From Phaeobacter sp. QD34_24 (GTDB lineage Bacteria; Pseudomonadota; Alphaproteobacteria; Rhodobacterales; Rhodobacteraceae): DNA of 64,000 nt. Below are positions 54,458 to 63,100 of the stretch, piece after piece. Numbering within the stretch: the first letter of the stretch is position 1; each line of letters opens with the position of its first letter. The translations under genes and the position numbers were made by a program. The notes beneath the pieces were generated by a model. The model saw only the letters and a program-made list of their open reading frames with translations. It had not been told where the DNA came from and searched no databases. The stretch covers positions 175,463-239,462 of the forward strand of contig NZ_JARCJD010000002.1 of the NCBI RefSeq assembly GCF_028890115.1, read 5' to 3'.

Positions 54458-55240
54458 TTACTTGCCCCAGGGGCCAGGGTTGCGCCTGCCTGCATCCACC
54501 CGGCGCGGAATGCGCGGAACGCGGGTGGCGCTATAGCTGTACTGGGTTTCCGCATGCGGTGGCTGCCCGTGGGTGCGGCCCCAATAGGCAGGGCCGCCCC
54601 GTTTCAGCCATAGGGGCAGGCACAGCACCATGCCGACGACAAAGCCACCGGCATGCGCCCAATAGGCGACACCGCCCGTATCCGGGTCCGAGCCAAGCCC
54701 GCCGACAAACTGGATCACGAACCACAGCCCCAGCATGATGAAGGCGGGGATCGAGAAGACCCTGAAATAGATGATCAGGATCAGCAGGATATCGATCCGC
54801 GCCTTGGGGAACATCAGAAGGTATCCTCCCATCACCCCGGCAATCGCGCCGGAGGCCCCCACCGTGGGCACCATGGACATGGGCGCCGCCATCACATGCA
54901 ACACTCCTGCACCGATTCCAGAGAGAAGATAGAACCCCAGGAATGGCAGGTGGCCCATCTCGTCTTCCAGATTGTCGCCAAAGATCCACAGGAACAGCAT
55001 ATTGCCCGCGAGATGCATGAAGCCCGCATGCAGGAACATGGAGGTGAACAGGGTTCCAAAGCCGCCCCCGTAGGAAACCTCGCGCGGGATGATGCCGTAG
55101 CTATAGAAGAACCCGGCCATCGATCTGTCGCTGGTATAGGTCGTGATGGCATAGAGAAACACCGCCACATTCGCAGCCATCAGCAGGTAGACGACATAGG
55201 GCGTGCGCCCCGATGGATTGTGATCGCGCAGCGGAAACAT
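54458..55240 (-). CDS. Rhomboid-family intramembrane serine protease
   Basis: A 260-residue membrane protein with six hydrophobic segments. Catalytic Ser130 in TVGASGAIAGVMG and His196 in AYWAHAGGF form the rhomboid dyad; HLAGNMLFLWIFGDNLE is the HxxxN motif of TM2. It cleaves membrane protein segments. The soluble C-terminal tail (HGQPPHAETQYSYSATRVP) has no known domain. Confidence 0.92.
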   Translation of the reverse strand: MFPLRDHNPSGRTPYVVYLLMAANVAVFLYAITTYTSDRSMAGFFYSYGIIPREVSYGGGFGTLFTSMFLHAGFMHLAGNMLFLWIFGDNLEDEMGHLPFLGFYLLSGIGAGVLHVMAAPMSMVPTVGASGAIAGVMGGYLLMFPKARIDILLILIIYFRVFSIPAFIMLGLWFVIQFVGGLGSDPDTGGVAYWAHAGGFVVGMVLCLPLWLKRGGPAYWGRTHGQPPHAETQYSYSATRVPRIPRRVDAGRRNPGPWGK

Positions 55241-55301
55241 GGGGCGAACGCTGGGCCGGTTTCAGCCCAGCGTCAAGGGGTTATCGGGTAAGGCTGCCGC
55301 T

Positions 55302-58300
55302 TCAGGCCGCACCGCCCAGCAGGGCCGCATTGCCGCCCGCCGCCGTGGTGTCGACGCAGACGTGGCGTTCGCCATGAACACGCGCAGGGTCCGGCTTACC
55401 GGGGATCAGCGGAATGATCGGCCCCTGCCGTTTGGCAAGGGTCTGCTCGATCCGGCGGGCAGTATCCTCGTCGCCCCACCACAGGACACCGGCAATGCCC
55501 TCGATGAACTGCAAACGGTGCAGGTCGAACAAGCCGCTTGCCTCAATGGCAGTCCCGCCAAGCGCATGGACCGCCTGGGCCTGGGCTGCAGCCGCTTCGG
55601 CCCCCGGCCCAAGGCACAACAGTGGCGGGCGGGCCGATGTGGTCAGCCGGTTGGATTCGCCGGTGGGGCCGGGCAGGGAGGTTGTTGCCGCCGGTGCCGC
55701 CGTGCCGCTTGCCGGAGGCAGTTCGGTCATCGAGGCCTGCCAGGTCTCGGTGCTGCTCTGGCGATCGGGGGCGCAGAAGCGCGCCATGTAGTTTGGCCCG
55801 CCCGCCTTGGGGCCGGTGCCTGACAGGCCTTCACCACCAAAGGGTTGGCTGCCGACGATGGCGCCGATCTGGTTGCGGTTGACGTAGATATTGCCGGCGT
55901 GGATCCGGTCGCAGACATGCTGCACCCGGTCGTCGATCCGGGTGTGCAGGCCAAAGGTCAGCCCGTAGCCGGTGGCGTTGATATCGTCGATCACCTGATC
56001 CAGATCCTGTGACTTGAACCGCGCCACATGCAGGACGGGGCCGAAGATTTCGCGCTCCAGGGCGCCGATGCCGGACACTTCGATCAGGGTGGGGGCCACG
56101 AAGGTACCGCCCTGGGGTGTCTGCATCTCCTTCAGCACGCGTCCCTCGGTACGGGCCTGATCTATATGGGCCAGGATGCCCGCGCGCGCTTCGGCGTCGA
56201 TCACCGGGCCGCTGTCCACGTCCAGATGCCAGGGATCGCCGAGGGTCAGCACATCCATGGCGCCTTTCAGCATCTTCAGCAGATCCTCGGCGATGTCCTC
56301 CTGCACGTAGAGGCAACGCAGGGCGCTGCAGCGCTGACCGGCAGACTGAAAGGCGCTTTCGATGATCGATTGCACGGCCTGCTCCGGCAGGGCGGTCGAA
56401 TCCACGATCATCGCGTTCAACCCGCCGGTTTCCGCGATCAGCGGCGCCCCGGGGCGCAGGGTGTCAGCCATGGCGCGGCGAATGCGCAGGGCGGTCTCGG
56501 TAGAGCCGGTGAAGGCCACGCCCGAGACACGCGGATCCGAAGTGAGCGCCGCTCCCACCCGGCTGCCCGGTCCGGGCAGCAGCTGCAGGGCGCTCTGCGG
56601 AACGCCTGCCGCGTGCAGCAGTTCGACCGCGCGATGGGCAATGAGTGGGGTTTGCTCGGCCGGTTTGGCCAGCACCGCATTGCCGCTGGCCAGAGCCGCC
56701 GAGATCTGCCCGGTGAAGATCGCCAGGGGGAAATTCCAGGGGGAGATGCAGGTGAACAGGCCAGCGGGCGCCGCATCGGGGATGCGGGCGGCGTAGTAGC
56801 GCAGGAAATCCACCGCCTCGCGCAGCTCTGCCACGGCATCGGGAATAGATTTCCCGGCTTCGCGCGCCAGCAACGCAAACAGCTCACCATAGTGTTCCTC
56901 GTAGAGGTCGGCGGCCTTGTTCAGGGCTGCAGCGCGGGTTTCGGCTGAGGCGTCCCAGGGGTGGGCTGCAGTCAAGGCGGTTTCCACATCGGCGTCGCTG
57001 GCCGGGGCAAGCTGGCCCACGGTGGTCAGATCTGAGGGGTTTATCACATCCTCGGCGGGTTCTGGCGCGGTGTCGCCTGCCAGCAGCGGAGCGGCACGCC
57101 AGTTGTGGCTGCGCCAGGGCGCGCGGGCCTGTTCGATTGCGGCCAGTGTCGGGGCATGGCCCAGATCAAACCCTTTCGAGTTCGCGCGCTCTGGCGCAAA
57201 CAGCTCCGGTCCGGTGGGGATGCTGCGGCTGATGTCTGCCACGGCATCAAAGGGATCTGCGGCCACCACTTCGGGCGGCACGTTTTCATCCACGATCTGG
57301 TTCACGAAAGAGGAGTTGGCGCCGTTTTCCAGCAGGCGCCGCACCAGGTAGGCCAGTAGATCGCGATGGGCGCCGACCGGGGCGTAGATCCGGCAGTTGG
57401 TGCCATTCTGCTCCTTGACCATCTGGTGCAGGGTCTCCCCCATGCCGTGCAGGCGCTGGAATTCGAACAGGCTCTTGTCTTCAGCCATGTGCAGAATGGC
57501 GCTGACGGTATGTGCGTTGTGGGTGGCAAACTGCGGATAGATCCGATCGGTCATGCCCAATAGTTTGCGAGCGTTGGCGATGTAGGACACATCGGTCAGC
57601 GCCTTGCTGGTATAGACCGGGAAACCATCGACGCCCTCGACCTGGGCGCGCTTGATCTCGGTGTCCCAATAGGCGCCCTTGACCAGGCGCACCATGAAGC
57701 GGCGGTTGTACCGCTCTGCCATTTCATAGAGCGCATCGATGGCAAGGCCCGTGCGCGGCCCATAGGCCTGCACGACCACGCCGAAACCGTCCCAGCCCGC
57801 CAGCGAAGGGTCCGAGACCACAGCCTCGATCACCTCCAGCGACAGCGACAGCCGGTCGGCCTCTTCCGCATCCACGTTCAGCCCCATGCCGGCGGCCTTG
57901 GCCAAGAGCGCCAGCGCCTTCAGGCGTGGCACCAGCTGCTCCATCACGCGCGCCTCCTGGGCCAGCTCATAGCGTGGATGCAGGGCCGATAGTTTCACCG
58001 AAATGCCGGGGTTCTTGCGAATGTCATCGCTGGTGCACGCCGAGGCAATGGCGGAAATCGCCTTGGAGTATGACAGGTGATAGCGGGAGGCATCCGCCTC
58101 GGTCCGCGCGGCTTCGCCCAGCATGTCGTAGGAATAGGTATAGCCCTTCGCCTCCATGCCCGCGGCGCGTTTCATCGCGCTTTCGATGCTTTCGCCCAGC
58201 ACGAACTGGCGGCCCATCTCCTTCATCGCGCGGCCCACGGCGGTGCGGATGACCGGCTCGCCCAGGCGCTTGATCGCGCCGCGCAGCGCCCGCACCGGAC

Positions 58301-58727
58301 TGGGCTTGTCTTCGTCCAGCACCTTGCCGGTCAACATCAAGGCCCAGGTCGAGGCATTGACCAGAGGTGAAGAGGAATGACCCAGATGCTTGCCCCAGTC
58401 CGAGGGGGCGATCTTGTCCTCGATCAGCGCATCGATGGTGTCGGCATCCGGCACCCGCAACAGCGCTTCGGCGAGGCACATCAGGGCAATGCCTTCATCG
58501 GTGGAGAGCCCGTATTCGGCCAGGAAGACCTCCATCAACCCCGGTGCCGAGTGGCCGCGAATGTCCTTTACCAATGCCGCAGCATTCGCACAGATCGCCT
58601 GCCGCGCGCTGGTGGTCAGGGCGGCTGTTGCAACCAATTGGTCGCGCATGGCGGTTTGGTCCACATAGGTCCCGGCATCGATGCGATCACGTAGCTTTTG
58701 GAACGGGGTGTCAGGTGTTTGGGGCAT
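55302..58727 (-). CDS. putA: Bifunctional proline dehydrogenase / P5C dehydrogenase PutA
   Basis: A 1141-residue enzyme that converts proline to glutamate. The N-terminal FAD proline dehydrogenase barrel (to about 480) contains VRLVKGAYWDTEIKRAQ and FATHNAHTVSAI; the NAD glutamate-semialdehyde dehydrogenase (about 560-1010) contains FTGSTETALRI and the catalytic Cys in FQSAGQRCSALRCLYV. There is no N-terminal ribbon-helix-helix domain, so it is not its own repressor; divergent PutR takes this role. The last 130 residues are a C-terminal extension. Confidence 0.97.
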   Translation of the reverse strand: MPQTPDTPFQKLRDRIDAGTYVDQTAMRDQLVATAALTTSARQAICANAAALVKDIRGHSAPGLMEVFLAEYGLSTDEGIALMCLAEALLRVPDADTIDALIEDKIAPSDWGKHLGHSSSPLVNASTWALMLTGKVLDEDKPSPVRALRGAIKRLGEPVIRTAVGRAMKEMGRQFVLGESIESAMKRAAGMEAKGYTYSYDMLGEAARTEADASRYHLSYSKAISAIASACTSDDIRKNPGISVKLSALHPRYELAQEARVMEQLVPRLKALALLAKAAGMGLNVDAEEADRLSLSLEVIEAVVSDPSLAGWDGFGVVVQAYGPRTGLAIDALYEMAERYNRRFMVRLVKGAYWDTEIKRAQVEGVDGFPVYTSKALTDVSYIANARKLLGMTDRIYPQFATHNAHTVSAILHMAEDKSLFEFQRLHGMGETLHQMVKEQNGTNCRIYAPVGAHRDLLAYLVRRLLENGANSSFVNQIVDENVPPEVVAADPFDAVADISRSIPTGPELFAPERANSKGFDLGHAPTLAAIEQARAPWRSHNWRAAPLLAGDTAPEPAEDVINPSDLTTVGQLAPASDADVETALTAAHPWDASAETRAAALNKAADLYEEHYGELFALLAREAGKSIPDAVAELREAVDFLRYYAARIPDAAPAGLFTCISPWNFPLAIFTGQISAALASGNAVLAKPAEQTPLIAHRAVELLHAAGVPQSALQLLPGPGSRVGAALTSDPRVSGVAFTGSTETALRIRRAMADTLRPGAPLIAETGGLNAMIVDSTALPEQAVQSIIESAFQSAGQRCSALRCLYVQEDIAEDLLKMLKGAMDVLTLGDPWHLDVDSGPVIDAEARAGILAHIDQARTEGRVLKEMQTPQGGTFVAPTLIEVSGIGALEREIFGPVLHVARFKSQDLDQVIDDINATGYGLTFGLHTRIDDRVQHVCDRIHAGNIYVNRNQIGAIVGSQPFGGEGLSGTGPKAGGPNYMARFCAPDRQSSTETWQASMTELPPASGTAAPAATTSLPGPTGESNRLTTSARPPLLCLGPGAEAAAAQAQAVHALGGTAIEASGLFDLHRLQFIEGIAGVLWWGDEDTARRIEQTLAKRQGPIIPLIPGKPDPARVHGERHVCVDTTAAGGNAALLGGAA

Positions 58728-58817
58728 GCAGAAATCTCCAACATGGCAAGGTGCCGGGTCTAATGATTAGAATACACTTGAATGATGAGGTTAATCGACC
58801 GATCATGAGGGCAATGT

Positions 58818-58860
58818 TGTGCAAATGACCCGATATTTGGTGTAAAGACTGTGCAAATGA
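58818..58860. promoter_or_regulatory. Direct repeats in the putA/putR gap
   Basis: TGTGCAAATGA occurs at 58818-58828 and again at 58850-58860, 32 bases (about three turns) apart. The second copy contains the putR ATG. Candidate PutR binding sites. Confidence 0.45.
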
Positions 58861-59327
58861 ACTTTTCCGATCTTGATCGATACGACCGGGCGATTCTGAG
58901 CGTGCTGGCAGAGGATGGCCGGATTTCGGTTGCGGACCTGGCGCGCCGTATCGGTCTTTCGAAATCACCGACCCAGACGCGCCTGAAACGGCTGGAGGCC
59001 GAAGGGGTGATCACCGGCTATCGCGCGCTGGTGGATCCGATCCGCCTTGGGCTGGATCACGTGGCTTTTGTCGAGGTGAAGCTGGACGACACCCGCGAGG
59101 CGGCCCTGTCGCGTTTCAATGCGGCCGTGGTAAAGGTGCCCGAAATCGAACAGGTGCATATGATGGCGTCGCATTTCGACTATCTGTTGAAGGTGCGTAC
59201 CCGCTCCATGTCCGCCTACCGCGAGGTGCTGGGAGAGCGGATTTCATCCCTGCCGCATGTGGCCTCGACCTCCACCTATGTGGCGATGCAGGCGGTGAAG
59301 GAAGACGGCGCCCTTGCACAGCTATAA
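58857..59327 (+). CDS. putR: Lrp/AsnC-family regulator PutR
   Basis: A 156-residue Lrp-type regulator with HTH (YDRAILSVLAEDGRISVADLARRIGLSKSPTQTRLKRLEAEG, described by ends) and RAM domain (VDPIRLGLDHVAFVEVKLDDTREAALSRFNAAV). Divergent from putA with 129 bases between, the arrangement of alphaproteobacterial putR which activates putA with proline. A GTG two codons upstream of the ATG is an alternative start. Confidence 0.9.
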   Translation: MNFSDLDRYDRAILSVLAEDGRISVADLARRIGLSKSPTQTRLKRLEAEGVITGYRALVDPIRLGLDHVAFVEVKLDDTREAALSRFNAAVVKVPEIEQVHMMASHFDYLLKVRTRSMSAYREVLGERISSLPHVASTSTYVAMQAVKEDGALAQL

Positions 59328-59351
59328 CCAATAATAATAAGGAAATTTCAG

Positions 59352-59927
59352 ATGAGCGATTACCCGAAGATCTGGCTGCTGCGCCACGGAGAGACCGAGT
59401 GGAACGCCGAGCGACGCGTGCAGGGGCAGCTGGAAAGCCGCCTCAGCGAACGCGGGATTGGCCATGCCCGGCGTCAGGCCGAGATTATGGCGCCGATCCT
59501 TGCGGCCGAGAACCCGCCTTGTTTTGTCTCGCCCCTGGGGCGGGCGCAGCAGACGGCAAAGATCGCTTTGGCAGGACGGCGTTTTGAAACGGATGCACGG
59601 CTGGCCGAAGTGCATGCTGGTGATTTCCAGGGTCACAGGCTTGCGGATCTGAAAGAGGCGGATCCGGGGTATTTCGAACGTAACTCGACCCCGATGGATA
59701 TGTTCTGCGAAGCACCGGGCGGTGAGGGCTATGGCCCGTTTTATGCGCGCACCCTGGCCTTTCTGGAAACGCTGAGCGGGCCATCGGTTGTTGTGGCCCA
59801 TGGATTGCTTGGCCAGGTGATGCGCGGCATTGTCTGCGAGCTGGACCGGCCCGCACTGGCGCAGCTGGAGAATGGACAGGGCTGCGTTTATGTCCTGGAG
59901 CGGGGCGTGGAAACGGTTCTGCGCTGA
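59352..59927 (+). CDS. Histidine phosphatase family protein
   Basis: A 191-residue phosphoglycerate-mutase-like fold phosphatase: LLRHGETEWNAERRVQGQLES (catalytic His in the RHG motif), SRLSERGIGHAR, SPLGRAQQTA and VVAHGLLGQVMRG. Substrate unknown. It lies 24 bases downstream of putR and may be co-transcribed. Confidence 0.9.
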   Translation: MSDYPKIWLLRHGETEWNAERRVQGQLESRLSERGIGHARRQAEIMAPILAAENPPCFVSPLGRAQQTAKIALAGRRFETDARLAEVHAGDFQGHRLADLKEADPGYFERNSTPMDMFCEAPGGEGYGPFYARTLAFLETLSGPSVVVAHGLLGQVMRGIVCELDRPALAQLENGQGCVYVLERGVETVLR

Positions 59928-60001
59928 TCTGCATTTGTTGCAGAAAAAACGTGATGCACCTCTTGCACAGGCTTTGGGATTTCTCTAAATCCCAGCCCAG
60001 C

Positions 60002-60077
<76 letters not shown>

Positions 60078-60175
60078 TTCCCTCCGCTTGACCATAGATC
60101 ACTGTCGGGTCGCATTGCCTTTCATGTCCCTTGCCTTTGGCAGGTAGCTTCTGCCCGCCGGATATGGCTGCAGGC

Positions 60176-63100
60176 CTAAAAGGGGATCCGGATGTTCACC
60201 GAGGCTCCGTAGGAGTCAAACCCCGTGGCGCCGATGCCGTCATAGAACCCGTCTATCACAATCTTGACACCGCGGTTCGGCAGAAACCATGTCGCACCGG
60301 CCTCCAGCCGTCCTCTGAAATCCGACTCCGCAGAGGCCAGCGTGGCGTCTGTCGGCGTGCTGTCCAGAAGCTTGTTGAAATCATAGATCCCGGAGAACGA
60401 CACATAGGGAGAGAATTGCATGTGGGTGCCGCGGTTGATCTCCCAGGACAGTTTTGGACCGAACTCCAGCCGTCCCAGGTCGAACTCCTGCGCGGGAATC
60501 CTGCGGCCGAGCGAGTCGGTATAGCTTTTCTGTTTCTCGTTGAAATAGGTGAAGCGGGCAAAGGGGCTGACGGTCAGGGTCGCGTTGACCTTGAAATCGC
60601 CGGTCAGACCGGCCTGCACAAGATAGCGCCGGGTGTCGAAATCGTCTTCGAACAGACCCAGCGCATTCACCTTGTTCTTGGATCGCCCATAGGTGGCGGA
60701 TGCATCCAGATAGAGATTTCGGTCCAGGCGAATGACCGCATAGGGGCCGACCATCCAGCCAACACCCTTGGCCGAGGTATTGGCGGTGCGGTTCTCTTCG
60801 TCGGTGATATCCAGCTGTCCCATGATGCCAAACACCGCGCGGTCGGATCTGCGGAAATCCACGCCTGCAAAGAACAGCCCGGATTTACTCTGGGCGTTGA
60901 GGTTGTCGTTGACCGCATAGGTGCCTTGGGCCCAGAAATCCCAGCCGGTCTGTGCCGCCTGGCCGACAGCAAGGGCAGCACGGCTGTCCTCGGTTGCGGC
61001 GCGGTCGACCTGCGCGTTGCCGACCTCCTGCACACCACGTCCCTGTCGGGGCAGGAAGGCCATGCGGCGAACACCCCCGTCCTCGGTCGGGGTGTCTGCC
61101 TGTGTGTTCCCTACCGCTGATTGGTCGGCAGCGGAGCTGAGGGAGGAGCGCCATTTGGTTCCGTCGTTTCGTTGCGCGGTCTGTTCGGCAAAGGCGCGAT
61201 AGCTGAAGCTGAAGCTGCCGGAATGGCCATTTGGCGTTGCGCTAAAACTCAACCCGTTTCCGGCGCGCTGCCGGGATTGGGCGCCACCGGCCAGCCGCGA
61301 CAGCAGATCGGGCTGGTTTGACACGATCGTATTCGCCCGGTTGGTCACAAAGGCGGCGATGACCTCCTGGGTGCGGCGGATGTCTGCTGTGTCGTTCCTG
61401 GCATTGGTCATCGTAAAGGAAACGCTTCTCAGGCGGCGGGCGCTGGCGGTCACCGGATAGGGCGCCAGAGTGGGGGTGCCCTGGTAGGTCGAGGCGATGC
61501 CGTTTGCCGTCAGGTCCGAGCTTGTGGCCGTCCCATCCGTGCCTGTGATGACGGTTTCGGTATTGGTGCCCGTGGCAGCAAAGATCAGCGATGCGCCACT
61601 GGCAGGCGCCGTGAAGGTGACGGCCACACCGGCAACACCAGCGCCATTCGCCTCTGTCGCGGTGACGACAAGCGGTTCACCAAAGGGCTGATTGATCTCG
61701 GCGCTCTGGTCAGAGCCGGATATCAGCTGCAGGCTGCTTGCGACCCCCTGGGCGGTGCCGCGCACATTGACGTCAAAGGGATTTTCATCCGCATCAGTGT
61801 TGCCAAGGCTCAGGTCAAAGCCGAAGGCGCCCCCGGCCGTGGCCGTATAGGACAGGGTCAGTGTCGCGGTCCCGCCCAATGCCGCCACGGACTTCGTGTC
61901 CAAGGTAATCCTGTTCACGGTGACATTCTCCGCCCCGCTGATGGCCCGCCGCAGCCGTGCGCCCTTGATCTTCAGCGTGTCCGTTCCGGAATTGGTGATG
62001 GTATAGGTGATCGTCGCCTCGGTTCCGGATGTGATCGACGAGGAAACCGTATCCGTATCCCCATCTTCAAGCGGGCCGCTTTCAGAGGATGAGATGTCAA
62101 TCTCAGGCGTGCCGCTGGCCCGGCCGGCAATTGTGATGCTGAACTCTTCCTCCGTGGATGCCTCCGCGTTTCCGTTTTGCCGCTTGCTGGTAACCCGCCT
62201 TCCCGGCTGCGCGTAGGAGATCATCAGGTCAAAACTGAAACGGCCGCTTTGCAGCGCAGAATAGCTGATCTCCAATGTGCTTGTTCCGCCTGTGCTGGCC
62301 ACGGTAGTGGAGGAGAGCGTGATACTGTTGATTGCCACATTATTCTGGTTCGAGATATTCCGCGAAATCGTCGGCGTGTTGATGGTCAGCTCGCCGGTTC
62401 CGGGATTGGAAATGATATAGGTGATCACATAGTCGTCGCCTGCAACGGCAATGCCGGAAATCCGATCCGTTCCTCCATCCTCAAGCGGCCCGTTCTCCGA
62501 GGAGCCAAAGCTGAACTCGGCCGTACCGAGGGCGGTGCCGCTCACCGTGATCGTATAGCTGCCTTCGTCGGCGTCATCGGTGGCAACGGTCAGGTCGAAG
62601 GAAAAGGCGCCATCCAACGTCGGCGTGTAGAGCACCGTGAAGGTGGTTGTCCCATTGGCGGCAATCGCCGCAGCATCCGGCGCCGAGATGGCATCGACGC
62701 TGACATTGTTGAGCGCGCTGCTGCTGGGCGTGCCTGATATGGTCAGCGTCGCGTTGCCCTGGTTTGCAATCGTGTAGGTCAGGCTTTGCTGTTCGCCCGC
62801 GTTGAGGCTCCCCTGGTCATCGTTTCCGCCGTTGGCGATGGAGGTCGATGCCGGGCGTTGCAGGTCGATCTCCGGCGAGGCCACGGTCAGGGTCGCGGCG
62901 GAACTGCCCGAATTCCCAAGGTCGGAGCTCAGATCTCCGGTCGTGTTGCTGTACGTGCCGTCGTCCGCCGCGCTCACATCGACCGACACCGTGCAGCTTG
63001 CCCCCGCATCGACAGCGCCCGCGGAATAGCTGATCGTACCTGTCTCGCTTGCGGCCGTCAGCGTACCGCCGGTGCAGCTTGTGTCCGCATTGGCGGGGGT

